64,000 nt of DNA, from NCBI GenBank assembly GCA_951812305.1, contig CATOSB010000006.1, positions 165,276-229,275 on the forward strand, read 5' to 3'. The notes beneath the pieces were generated by a model that had not been told where the DNA came from, did not search any database, and worked only from the letters and a program-made list of their open reading frames with translations. A program made the position numbers and the translations under genes. This DNA comes from an uncultured Paracoccaceae bacterium. Lineage in GTDB: Bacteria > Pseudomonadota > Alphaproteobacteria > Rhodobacterales > Rhodobacteraceae. This document shows positions 43,252-51,933 of this stretch, piece after piece; position 1 is the stretch's first letter, and each line of letters opens with the position of its first letter.

Positions 43252-44595
43252 GAGTTATGGCTGAATCTGGTGTTCGCGTGGTTTGAGTGTTGGCGGTGCA
43301 TCTGTTTGGATTGTTTTTGCAAAAACCCAATCCGACCCAAGAAGGACGCACCACCATGGACGAGACTAACATCGTTGAATTTGCCGGTCGAGAGGTCAGC
43401 CTTGATCCGTTGACTGAGCTTTTGCGCACGGGCGCGCAGGCTCTGATCCAAGCCGCCGTTCAAACTGAGCTTGCGGAATTGATGGATCGCTTTGCTCACC
43501 TCAAAACACCAGACGGGCGCGCCGGGGTGGTACGTAATGGCAGTCATCCCGCCCGTGAAATCCAAACGGGTGTTGGACCTGTGACCGTAGAGATTCCAAA
43601 GATACGCTCGAAAACCGGCAAGCCAGTGAGTTTCCGCTCCGCGCTCGTACCGCCCTACGTGCGCAAGACCAAGACGCTGCAGGCTGCGATCCCCTGGCTC
43701 TACCTCAAAGGCATTTCCACTGGCGAAATGGGAACGGCGCTGAAGGGTTTGCTCGGGGCTAATGCCACCGGATTTTCGGCCAAAACAGTTGCCAGATTGA
43801 AGGCCGAATGGGCCGCTGAATACAGGGCGTGGCGCACCGCAGACCTGTCCCAAGACGAGTGGGTCTACATCTGGGCCGACGGTATTCACAGTGGCTTACG
43901 CGGCGAGGATCACAAGTTGTGCGCGCTGGTCGTGATCGGCGTAAATACCCGTGGTCAGAAACAATTTCTGGCAATCGAGGACGGCACTCGTGAAAGCACA
44001 CAGAGCTGGAGGGAGGTTCTAATCGGCCTCAGAGAACGCGGTCTCAACACTCCAAAATTGGCCATCGGAGACGGTGCTCTGGGATTCTGGGCCGCTCTTG
44101 AAGAAACCTATCCGGGCACACCTCAACAACGCTGCTGGGTGCATAAGACGGGCAACGTCCTCAACTGTTTTCCCAAGTCCACCCAGCCAAAAGCCAAAAC
44201 GATGCTGCACGATATCTGGCGCGCTGAAACGCGCAAGTCAGCTGAACAAGCGTTCGATCTCTTCGTGAAAACGTTTGAAGACAAGTACCCCAAAGCCACC
44301 GCCTCGCTTCAGAAAGATCGAACCGAACTGCTGGCATTCTACGATTTTCCCGCAATCTTTGCCACGATCCGTCATCGCACCAAGCGCTCAAAGGGCTGTC
44401 TGGCCCGCGACGGCATGCTCCACATGATCTTCAAACTGGGGCAGTGCGCCGAACAAAACTGGCGCAAACTTCGCGGCTTCAATCATCTCGCCGACGTCAT
44501 CCAAGGCGTCAATTTCAAAGACGGCATCAAGCAAACCCAGACCGAAACCGCCGCCGCATGAAAGATCCCGCAAACACCAGATTTGACAATAACTC
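43252..44595 (+). mobile_element. IS256-family element, copy 1 (42 bp shorter)
   Basis: 1344 bp. The ends GAGTTATGGCTGAATCTGG and (reverse complement of right) GAGTTATTGTCAAATCTGG are inverted repeats. Exact 9-bp duplication CAGCTCGAC at 43243-43251 and 44596-44604. Compared with copy 2 it has a 42-bp internal deletion in the transposase gene. Confidence 0.93.
43356..44561 (+). CDS. IS256-family transposase with a 14-residue deletion at the catalytic Glu
   Basis: 401 aa from ATG 43356 (MDETNIVEFAGREVSLDPL); the frame is open upstream but the family start is here. It has the Mutator-type core with VYIWADGIHSG and LAIGDGALGFWAA (two Asp). The sequence then runs FYDFPAIFATIRHRTKRSKG, whereas copy 2 has MHWQSIRTTNPIES in between. 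That segment holds the only Glu of the family signature (TTNPIES), so this protein is probably catalytically dead although its frame is open. Confidence 0.88.
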   Translation: MDETNIVEFAGREVSLDPLTELLRTGAQALIQAAVQTELAELMDRFAHLKTPDGRAGVVRNGSHPAREIQTGVGPVTVEIPKIRSKTGKPVSFRSALVPPYVRKTKTLQAAIPWLYLKGISTGEMGTALKGLLGANATGFSAKTVARLKAEWAAEYRAWRTADLSQDEWVYIWADGIHSGLRGEDHKLCALVVIGVNTRGQKQFLAIEDGTRESTQSWREVLIGLRERGLNTPKLAIGDGALGFWAALEETYPGTPQQRCWVHKTGNVLNCFPKSTQPKAKTMLHDIWRAETRKSAEQAFDLFVKTFEDKYPKATASLQKDRTELLAFYDFPAIFATIRHRTKRSKGCLARDGMLHMIFKLGQCAEQNWRKLRGFNHLADVIQGVNFKDGIKQTQTETAAA

Positions 44596-44920
44596 CAGCT
44601 CGACTTTCAAGGAAAAACTTTGCTTGAAAATGGTGCTGGACAAAAAGAGTTCAAGAACTTGAACTCTGTCATTGGTTGTCTCACTAAGCCCTTGGCGTAC
44701 GATGTTAGCTTTATTGTCTGGCGGGAGTCACCTTTCATATCAGAGCGAGCGATTGAGCTGGCCGGCCACAAAAAAATTCTCGCGTCTTCTCAAGACTTAA
44801 ACAAAAATGCGATTGCAAGTACGATTTCGAACGGACTTCAGTTTTCAACTGCGCAAGACGTTCATAGAATTAAGAGAAACACAGATCGCATTTGTTTGGC
44901 AATGGAGATATTTAAATTAA

Positions 44921-46448
44921 GTAACTCCCAAGCACCCTGTCCGATAGGGTTGCGGGGTTTTGTTCCGTCAGAGCCGTGCGATGATCTGAGGTGGTGACAG
45001 GGTCAGGATTTCCAGGATGTTGAACCGGTGTTTTCTGGCCGTCGAGATGACGGACCTGATGTCGGCGAAGACCCGCGCGCCCTCGAGGGTGCGGAAGGTG
45101 CCCGAGATTTTCATGCGCAGCTTCATCATGCGCAGGTCCTGTTCGGCCTGATTGTTTGTGAATGGGACCGCGAAGTCGGCGATGAATCGCAAAACGTCAT
45201 CGCGGTAGTCACGCAGGCGGAGGAGCAGGTTGTGGCCTGGCCGCCTGGCTTTTCGGCCGCGGGTGCCGGGGCTTTTGGCCAGCGGGGGCCGGCGTTCGTG
45301 GAAGGCGAGCCCCTTGGCGAGGATCGCCATGTATCTGGTGACTATACCCTGGCGAACCAGTTCCGGGAGTTCGGTCTCGCCTTGATCCTGAGCCGCGCAT
45401 CTGAGCTGATTGGCGCTATGAAGCACTGCGCTCATCTCCGTCGCCCAAGGCTCTTTTTCGATCTCTTCGATGGCCTTGAGTTCGCGCAAGTGATGCGCCC
45501 CGCAGAGGGCGTGGGCGTCCACTCCGCTCATATGGGCGTAGTAGGGTTTCCAGTGATCATGAATGATCGTCCCGCCGGTCAGGAAGGTTGGAACAGCACC
45601 GCGTTTGGCGCTGATGCGGTAATGGGTGAAGGCGGTATCGCAGATCGTGTGCAGCCAGTGCAGCTTGCCGGCAACACGAAGTCCGGTCTCGTCCAGATGC
45701 CGAACGCCGCCTTCGGCAAGCCGGGCGAGAATGTGTTCAACCACGACACCCATCTTATTTGCCGCGCCGCGCGTCCAGTTGGTCACGCTGGCCGCGCACA
45801 AGCTGGTGGCCCCAAACAGGTCGCGCATAAGCTGGCAGACCCGATCCTCGGGTATCAGCTGCTGAACATTGCAATAGACCGCCACTGCCCGCATGCGCGT
45901 GCCATATTGCACATGCGCGGCCACGCCATCGGGAAAGCCAGCCGTCGTCGTGGCTCGACAATGGTCGCAACAATAAACCGCCGCCTGATGCTCGGTGACC
46001 TCCAGGCGTGGCGCAGGCAAGTCGAACACCTGACGCTTCTCGATCCCTTTCACCATCTCCGCCGTCAGGGCGCTCTGACAGGCGCTGCAATGCGTCGCCT
46101 CATGCCGTTCGACAAAGTCGGGTGTTGACGTCTGGCGCAGGGTGTCGCCCCGGTGGCCAACTTGGCCGCCACTTTTCTTTCCGGATTTGCCACGCAGGCT
46201 GCGCGGGGCTGGCTTCTTCAGGCCATCACTTGAAGGGGGCTTGCTGCTATTGCTGCTGTTCTTGGCCAACTGTCGGCGCAGGTCCGTGATCTCTTCCGCC
46301 ATGCTCGCCAACGCAGCTTCAAGCTCAGCGATCCGACGCAGAGCCGTGGCGAGAAGTTGTTCAAGGGCGGCAACCTGATCCATCCCACCACTGATTCAGA
46401 GAAATCAACCCGGCGCCACAGAATTCAGACAAGAAAGAAAAAAAACAC
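44921..46448 (-). mobile_element. IS66-family element, copy D, missing its left end
   Basis: On the minus strand it begins with GTGTTTTTTTTCTTTC, so 73 bases of the normal left end are absent, and ends normally at 44921. It directly abuts the right end of copy E. The outer flanks of the D-E pair, TAAATTAA (44913-44920) and GAAATTGA (48050-48057), agree at 6 of 8 positions. Confidence 0.9.
44968..46383 (-). CDS. IS66-family transposase, copy D
   Basis: 471 aa, intact. It shares with copy F an Arg in FHERRPPLAK where the others have Gln, which suggests D and F are the closest relatives. Catalytic residues are unchanged. Confidence 0.92.
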   Translation of the reverse strand: MDQVAALEQLLATALRRIAELEAALASMAEEITDLRRQLAKNSSNSSKPPSSDGLKKPAPRSLRGKSGKKSGGQVGHRGDTLRQTSTPDFVERHEATHCSACQSALTAEMVKGIEKRQVFDLPAPRLEVTEHQAAVYCCDHCRATTTAGFPDGVAAHVQYGTRMRAVAVYCNVQQLIPEDRVCQLMRDLFGATSLCAASVTNWTRGAANKMGVVVEHILARLAEGGVRHLDETGLRVAGKLHWLHTICDTAFTHYRISAKRGAVPTFLTGGTIIHDHWKPYYAHMSGVDAHALCGAHHLRELKAIEEIEKEPWATEMSAVLHSANQLRCAAQDQGETELPELVRQGIVTRYMAILAKGLAFHERRPPLAKSPGTRGRKARRPGHNLLLRLRDYRDDVLRFIADFAVPFTNNQAEQDLRMMKLRMKISGTFRTLEGARVFADIRSVISTARKHRFNILEILTLSPPQIIARL

Positions 46449-48049
46449 GTAACTCCCAAGCACCCTGTCCGATAGGGTTGCGGGGTTTTGTTCCGTCAGA
46501 GCCGTGCGATGATCTGAGGTGGTGACAGGGTCAGGATTTCCAGGATGTTGAACCGGTGTTTTCTGGCCGTCGAGATGACGGACCTGATGTCGGCGAAGAC
46601 CCGCGCGCCCTCGAGGGTGCGGAAGGTGCCCGAGATTTTCATGCGCAGCTTCATCATGCGCAGGTCCTGTTCGGCCTGATTGTTTGTGAATGGGACCGCG
46701 AAGTCGGCGATGAATCGCAAAACGTCATCGCGGTAGTCACGCAGGCGGAGGAGCAGGTTGTGGCCTGGCCGCCTGGCTTTTCGGCCGCGGGTGCCGGGGC
46801 TTTTGGCCAGCGGGGGCTGGCGTTCGTGGAAGGCGAGCCCCTTGGCGAGGATCGCCATGTATCTGGTGACTATACCCTGGCGAACCAGTTCCGGGAGTTC
46901 GGTCTCGCCTTGATCCTGAGCCGCGCATCTGAGCTGATTGGCGCTATGAAGCACTGCGCTCATCTCCGTCGCCCAAGGCTCTTTTTCGATCTCTTCGATG
47001 GCCTTGAGTTCGCGCAAGTGATGCGCCCCGCAGAGGGCGTGGGCGTCCACTCCGCTCATATGGGCGTAGTAGGGTTTCCAGTGATCATGAATGATCGTCC
47101 CGCCGGTCAGGAAGGTTGGAACAGCACCGCGTTTGGCGCTGATGCGGTAATGGGTGAAGGCGGTATCGCAGATCGTGTGCAGCCAGTGCAGCTTGCCGGC
47201 AACACGAAGTCCGGTCTCGTCCAGATGCCGAACGCCGCCTTCGGCAAGCCGGGCGAGAATGTGTTCAACCACGACACCCATCTTATTTGCCGCGCCGCGC
47301 GTCCAGTTGGTCACGCTGGCCGCGCACAAGCTGGTGGCCCCAAACAGGTCGCGCATAAGCTGGCAGACCCGATCCTCGGGTATCAGCTGCTGAACATTGC
47401 AATAGACCGCCACTGCCCGCATGCGCGTGCCATATTGCACATGCGCGGCCACGCCATCGGGAAAGCCAGCCGTCGTCGTGGCTCGACAATGGTCGCAACA
47501 ATAAACCGCCGCCTGATGCTCGGTGACCTCCAGGCGTGGCGCAGGCAAGTCGAACACCTGACGCTTCTCGATCCCTTTCACCATCTCCGCCGTCAGGGCG
47601 CTCTGACAGGCGCTGCAATGCGTCGCCTCATGCCGTTCGACAAAGTCGGGTGTTGACGTCTGGCGCAGGGTGTCGCCCCGGTGGCCAACTTGGCCGCCAC
47701 TTTTCTTTCCGGATTTGCCACGCAGGCTGCGCGGGGCTGGCTTCTTCAGGCCATCACTTGAAGGGGGCTTGCTGCTATTGCTGCTGTTCTTGGCCAACTG
47801 TCGGCGCAGGTCCGTGATCTCTTCCGCCATGCTCGCCAACGCAGCTTCAAGCTCAGCGATCCGACGCAGAGCCGTGGCGAGAAGTTGTTCAAGGGCGGCA
47901 ACCTGATCCATCCCACCACTGATTCAGAGAAATCAACCCGGCGCCACAGAATTCAGACAAGAAAGAAAAAAAACACGCGCAAAATGGCAAATTCGACTCA
48001 CCATAAAACTGACAATAACACTCAAACGTGGGGGGTGCTTGGGAGTTAC
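46449..48049 (-). mobile_element. IS66-family element, copy E
   Basis: 1601 bp with both complete GTAACTCCCAAGCACCC ends, in direct tandem with copy D. The promoter-side end (48049) faces the last codons of the split gene upstream of luxI. Confidence 0.93.
46496..47911 (-). CDS. IS66-family transposase, copy E
   Basis: 471 aa, intact, and apparently the same protein as copy A (Gln in FHERQPPLAK, Pro in EKEPWATEM). It would be able to mobilise its relatives in the window. Confidence 0.92.
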   Translation of the reverse strand: MDQVAALEQLLATALRRIAELEAALASMAEEITDLRRQLAKNSSNSSKPPSSDGLKKPAPRSLRGKSGKKSGGQVGHRGDTLRQTSTPDFVERHEATHCSACQSALTAEMVKGIEKRQVFDLPAPRLEVTEHQAAVYCCDHCRATTTAGFPDGVAAHVQYGTRMRAVAVYCNVQQLIPEDRVCQLMRDLFGATSLCAASVTNWTRGAANKMGVVVEHILARLAEGGVRHLDETGLRVAGKLHWLHTICDTAFTHYRISAKRGAVPTFLTGGTIIHDHWKPYYAHMSGVDAHALCGAHHLRELKAIEEIEKEPWATEMSAVLHSANQLRCAAQDQGETELPELVRQGIVTRYMAILAKGLAFHERQPPLAKSPGTRGRKARRPGHNLLLRLRDYRDDVLRFIADFAVPFTNNQAEQDLRMMKLRMKISGTFRTLEGARVFADIRSVISTARKHRFNILEILTLSPPQIIARL

Positions 48050-48174
48050 GAAATTGATAGATCAAAGTCTAATGTAAGACCTTTGAACGCGACTATAAGG
48101 CTCGACGTTATGATGAAGAATGTTTGCGCCGAAATCGGTGCACTATTGGATTCAATTTAAAGGGCGACATCTGT

Positions 48175-49125
48175 ATGCATAACATCACATTTGACCTGTC
48201 GACGCTGCATGAGCATGGATCAGCGTTCTTTGATTACCTGAAGTTGCGGAAGCGCTTCTTCGTGGATCGTCTTGGCTGGGACGTACCCCACAATGAAAAT
48301 TACGAAATGGATCAGTACGATAATCCGACTGCCTGGTATTCGCTCTTGATGGAAGACGGCCAAGTATTGGGTGGCGCGCGGGTGATGCCGACGACATCCG
48401 TCTGGGGGAAGCACACCTATATGTTGCGCGACGCCTTTCGCGGTACAATCGATACAATTGCTGAACGTGCAATGCCGTCGGAGATTCCAACCCCGATGGT
48501 GTGGGAATGCACTCGCCTTGTGGTTTCTGACAACCTCCGCACCCAGCAGCAGCGTAGTGAAGGCTTGTCACTGGTTGTCGACGGGCTTGTTGAAATTGCA
48601 TCGCAGCAGGGTGCAAGCGAGCTTATGACGCTGTCCACCATCTCGCTCATGCGTGCACTGCGCCAGCTTGGATTTCCCGCCGATCAAATGGGCGAGCCCT
48701 ATCGCGATCCCGGCGATGGTCGCCGCTATGCCGTTCTTCGTATGCCGCTTGTTTCAAATAATGACGCGGCCGGTGATAAATCATTCTTAGAAGATCAAGA
48801 TGTGCAAGAAATGAGTGTCTCCTCGGCGGCCTTTCATGGTACTGACGCACCTACTTTGGTTGACAAGTTTGGATGGCGCGGTGCTTTAGAGCAAACGGTT
48901 GGTGAATTTGTTGCAGCTTCACCGCTGTACACCAACATCAATGTGTCAGATTCTGTGGTGAATTTTTCTGATCGGTGGGAGAGTGAATCAATTGACCGGA
49001 AAACAGATCCAGGAGTTATTGTCAAATCTGGTGTTTGCGGGATCTTTCATGCGGCGGCGGTTTCGGTCTGGGTTTGCTTGATGCCGTCTTTGAAATTGAC
49101 GCCTTGGATGACGTCGGCGAGATGA
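48175..49125 (+). CDS. luxI: Acyl-homoserine-lactone synthase (LuxI family), 3' end fused to IS256
   Basis: Makes AHL signals from S-adenosylmethionine and acyl-ACP. All invariant residues are visible: R25, F29 and W35 in LRKRFFVDRLGW, D46 and D49 in EMDQYDN, R69 in GGARVMPTT, E111 and R114 in WECTRLVV. The ATG at 48175 gives the correct N-terminus. Residues 1-~200 are the synthase; residues ~200-279 are an extension, and the last 37 codons after 49012 are read from IS256 copy 2. The catalytic domain is complete, so activity may survive. No luxR gene is visible in the window. Confidence 0.9.
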   Translation: MHNITFDLSTLHEHGSAFFDYLKLRKRFFVDRLGWDVPHNENYEMDQYDNPTAWYSLLMEDGQVLGGARVMPTTSVWGKHTYMLRDAFRGTIDTIAERAMPSEIPTPMVWECTRLVVSDNLRTQQQRSEGLSLVVDGLVEIASQQGASELMTLSTISLMRALRQLGFPADQMGEPYRDPGDGRRYAVLRMPLVSNNDAAGDKSFLEDQDVQEMSVSSAAFHGTDAPTLVDKFGWRGALEQTVGEFVAASPLYTNINVSDSVVNFSDRWESESIDRKTDPGVIVKSGVCGIFHAAAVSVWVCLMPSLKLTPWMTSAR

Positions 49126-50398
49126 TTGAAGCCGCGAAGTTTGCGCCAGTTTTGTTCGGCGCACTGCCCCAGTTTGAAGATCATGTGGAGCATGCCGTCG
49201 CGGGCCAGACAGCCCTTTGAGCGCTTGGTGCGATGACGGATCGTGGCAAAGGCGGATTCAATTGGATTGGTCGTTCGGATGCTTTGCCAATGCATTGCGG
49301 GAAAATCGTAGAATGCCAGCAGTTCGGTTCGATCTTTCTGAAGCGAGGCGGTGGCTTTGGGGTACTTGTCTTCAAACGTTTTCACGAAGAGATCGAACGC
49401 TTGTTCAGCTGACTTGCGCGTTTCAGCGCGCCAGATATCGTGCAGCATCGTTTTGGCTTTTGGCTGGGTGGACTTGGGAAAACAGTTGAGGACGTTGCCC
49501 GTCTTATGCACCCAGCAGCGTTGTTGAGGTGTGCCCGGATAGGTTTCTTCAAGAGCGGCCCAGAATCCCAGAGCACCGTCTCCGATGGCCAATTTTGGAG
49601 TGTTGAGACCGCGTTCTCTGAGGCCGATTAGAACCTCCCTCCAGCTCTGTGTGCTTTCACGAGTGCCGTCCTCGATTGCCAGAAATTGTTTCTGACCACG
49701 GGTATTTACGCCGATCACGACCAGCGCGCGCAACTTGTGATCCTCGCCGCGTAAGCCACTGTGAATACCGTCGGCCCAGATGTAGACCCACTCGTCTTGG
49801 GACAGGTCTGCGGTGCGCCACGCCCTGTATTCAGCGGCCCATTCGGCCTTCAATCTGGCAACTGTTTTGGCCGAAAATCCGGTGGCATTAGCCCCGAGCA
49901 AACCCTTCAGCGCCGTTCCCATTTCGCCAGTGGAAATGCCTTTGAGGTAGAGCCAGGGGATCGCAGCCTGCAGCGTCTTGGTCTTGCGCACGTAGGGCGG
50001 TACGAGCGCGGAGCGGAAACTCACTGGCTTGCCGGTTTTCGAGCGTATCTTTGGAATCTCTACGGTCACAGGTCCAACACCCGTTTGGATTTCACGGGCG
50101 GGATGACTGCCATTACGTACCACCCCGGCGCGCCCGTCTGGTGTTTTGAGGTGAGCAAAGCGATCCATCAATTCCGCAAGCTCAGTTTGAACGGCGGCTT
50201 GGATCAGAGCCTGCGCGCCCGTGCGCAAAAGCTCAGTCAACGGATCAAGGCTGACCTCTCGACCGGCAAATTCAACGATGTTAGTCTCGTCCATGGTGGT
50301 GCGTCCTTCTTGGGTCGGATTGGGTTTTTGCAAAAACAATCCAAACAGATGCACCGCCAACACTCAAACCACGCGAACACCAGATTCAGCCATAACTC
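49013..50398 (-). mobile_element. IS256-family element, copy 2 (full length)
   Basis: 1386 bp with the same inverted ends as copy 1. The flanks CAGATCCAG (49004-49012) and GAATATCAG (50399-50407) do not form a duplication. Both neighbours are truncated coding sequences, so host DNA next to the element has been lost or rearranged. Confidence 0.92.
49047..50294 (-). CDS. IS256-family transposase, complete
   Basis: 415 aa from ATG 50294. Contains WADGIHSGLRG, IGDGALGFW and the SIRTTNPIESAFATIRHR segment missing from copy 1, so all DDE residues are present. Ends KQTQTETAAA. Likely functional. Confidence 0.93.
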   Translation of the reverse strand: MDETNIVEFAGREVSLDPLTELLRTGAQALIQAAVQTELAELMDRFAHLKTPDGRAGVVRNGSHPAREIQTGVGPVTVEIPKIRSKTGKPVSFRSALVPPYVRKTKTLQAAIPWLYLKGISTGEMGTALKGLLGANATGFSAKTVARLKAEWAAEYRAWRTADLSQDEWVYIWADGIHSGLRGEDHKLRALVVIGVNTRGQKQFLAIEDGTRESTQSWREVLIGLRERGLNTPKLAIGDGALGFWAALEETYPGTPQQRCWVHKTGNVLNCFPKSTQPKAKTMLHDIWRAETRKSAEQAFDLFVKTFEDKYPKATASLQKDRTELLAFYDFPAMHWQSIRTTNPIESAFATIRHRTKRSKGCLARDGMLHMIFKLGQCAEQNWRKLRGFNHLADVIQGVNFKDGIKQTQTETAAA

Positions 50399-50452
50399 GA
50401 ATATCAGCGCATCATCGAAGATCACATGGCCCGTATCTGGGCCGACTTCTGA
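50399..50452 (+). pseudogene. 3' remnant of a solute-binding-protein paralogue
   Basis: Immediately after IS256 the DNA reads EYQRIIEDHMARIWADF and a TGA. The next gene ends KYQEIVSRHMEHFRAQLN, a clear similarity, so these 17 codons are the tail of a paralogous upstream gene whose rest was removed at the IS256 edge. Confidence 0.65.
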
Positions 50453-50465
50453 TCAGGAGGACGCC

Positions 50466-51602
50466 ATGACATTGGCTTCAAATGCAGCGCTTCGTCCTCT
50501 CTTCTCGGTGACGCTCATCGCGGCGGCGCTGACGGGTCAAAGGGCAGAAGCCGCCTGCGACATCTTCTATGATGTCCAGCTGGGCGACAGCTATTACTCG
50601 ATATCCGAGGCGCAATACGGTTCCCGCGCCCATTGGTCGGATATCTTCAACGCCAACCGGACGGCAGATGGTCAACCGGCGCTGGCGGTGGGAAAGTCGC
50701 TCTACATTCCCTGTATTCCGGGTTTGGAGATCACCGATATCGCGCCGACGGCCGCCACGGTTGCGACACCTGCGCCCACAGCCCCCAACGCGACGGTACA
50801 GGACGCGCTGACCGTGTCCGCCGCGCCACCCGTGGAGTGGACCCGCGAATACCCGGCTAACCCCGATATGACGCTTTTGACCGGTGGCGACTATGCGCCG
50901 TTCACCGACCGGAGTTTGCCAAACGGTGGCATGGTGACAGAGCTTTTGCACGCCGCACTGGATTTGACGCCCTCACCGGTTACGTTTTCGGTGACATGGG
51001 AAGACGATTGGTCCCAGCATCTTTTCCCGCTTTTGGACGAAAAGTCATACGACATGGGTTTCCCCTGGCTCAGACCGGATTGCGAGGCGACGCCGGATAA
51101 TGAGCGCTGCGCGAACTTCCACTTCTCGGAACCCCTGATGGTGATGCCGATCATGTTGTTCGCGCGCGATGACAATCAGTTCCGGTTTAAGGAAGACGAC
51201 GACATCATCGGGCGTTCGCTTTGTCGGCCCAAAGGCTATTTCACCCACGATCTGGACCGCAAGGACAGGCGCTGGATCAGCGAGGAGAAGATCGAGTTCG
51301 TCGTCGGCGACACCCCGCGCGATTGCTTTCAGAAAGTTGCTGATGGCGAGGTCGATGCGGCAACTGTAAATCTGTTTCTCGGCGCGAACGTGATCCTTGA
51401 AATGGGCTTGCGTGGTCAGATCGTACCGCTGGAACGCCCGGTTTCAGAACAGGGCCTGCATGTGGTGATCTCAAAACGCCACTGGCGCGGAACAACGCAT
51501 CTCTATCGGATCAACGCCGGGATTGAAGTGTTGCGCAACGAAGGCAAATACCAGGAAATCGTATCCCGCCACATGGAACATTTCCGGGCGCAATTGAACT
51601 AA
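50466..51602 (+). CDS. LysM-like domain plus family-3 solute-binding domain protein
   Basis: 378 aa from ATG 50466 (AGGAGG nearby). A signal peptide ending QRAEAAC is followed by a LysM-like segment (YDVQLGDSYYSISEAQYG, later VGKSLYIPC) at residues ~38-85. A Thr/Ala/Pro linker and a family-3 periplasmic binding domain follow from ~125 (MTLLTGGDYAPFTD ... GEVDAATVNLFLGANV). Such a layout suggests a peptidoglycan-attached sensor or binding protein, not a classical transporter receptor; no ABC genes adjoin it. Confidence 0.8.
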   Translation: MTLASNAALRPLFSVTLIAAALTGQRAEAACDIFYDVQLGDSYYSISEAQYGSRAHWSDIFNANRTADGQPALAVGKSLYIPCIPGLEITDIAPTAATVATPAPTAPNATVQDALTVSAAPPVEWTREYPANPDMTLLTGGDYAPFTDRSLPNGGMVTELLHAALDLTPSPVTFSVTWEDDWSQHLFPLLDEKSYDMGFPWLRPDCEATPDNERCANFHFSEPLMVMPIMLFARDDNQFRFKEDDDIIGRSLCRPKGYFTHDLDRKDRRWISEEKIEFVVGDTPRDCFQKVADGEVDAATVNLFLGANVILEMGLRGQIVPLERPVSEQGLHVVISKRHWRGTTHLYRINAGIEVLRNEGKYQEIVSRHMEHFRAQLN

Positions 51603-51646
51603 GCGGTACCTTCGCGATTCGGCGACGGGTCAAGGCTGCCGCAGGC

Positions 51647-51663
51647 ACCGGGCTTTGCCCGGT
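51647..51663 (+). terminator. Hairpin after the LysM/binding-protein gene
   Basis: ACCGGGC, loop TTT, GCCCGGT, nested in a longer pairing of TCAAGGC and GCCTTGA (51629-51672). No long T run, so termination is likely but not certain. Confidence 0.55.
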
Positions 51664-51841
51664 TTGGCCTTGATGCGCCGACGACTCGCAACACACTTGT
51701 ACAGGCGCATTGAGGGCAGACCTGCCCCTCAATCGCCTCTCAGCAAATCAACACCCGTTTGCCAAAATGGCTCGTGACCGGGACACGTCGCGCCGAGGCA
51801 CATTGAATAAAAGTGTGCGGAAGCACTCCTTTTTGTTTCGA

Positions 51842-51892
51842 ATGGGCCTGCGGCCCATCCGACCGGTTTGAGGGGGGCCAGCCCCCCTCAAA
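51842..51892. terminator. Two adjacent perfect hairpins in an intergenic region
   Basis: ATGGGCC/GGCCCAT (51842-51858, 3-base loop) and TTTGAGGGGGGC/GCCCCCCTCAAA (51867-51892, 2-base loop). The gap 51603-51913 has no gene. The second hairpin is symmetrical and could stop transcription from both sides; GC-rich palindromes like this are frequent at gene ends in related bacteria. Confidence 0.6.
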
Positions 51893-51933
51893 CTCCCCCG
51901 GGCATATTATCAAACCTGAGTTCTGGATAAGCG

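Larger units (their letters stand above)
43042..48077 (+). pseudogene. Gene of unknown function upstream of luxI, split by IS256 and a tandem IS66 pair
   Basis: Three pieces: 43042-43251, 44605-44920 and 48058-48077. Removing IS256 copy 1 with one CAGCTCGAC duplication, and the IS66 pair with one 8-bp flank, gives exactly 182 codons ending in TAA at 48075-48077. The protein starts from GTG 43042 (an inner ATG at 43081 is possible) and contains FLSLQQLDFQGKTLLENGAG and the C-terminal SQDLNKNAIASTISNGLQFS. It does not show the LuxR helix-turn-helix. Its location 100 bases before luxI suggests a quorum-sensing link, which is inference. Confidence 0.7.

Noticed and set aside
43042..48077. The split gene upstream of luxI as a LuxR-type receptor
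   Set aside because: The rebuilt 181-aa protein lacks the C-terminal LuxR helix-turn-helix and the conserved Trp/Tyr/Asp pattern of the autoinducer domain.
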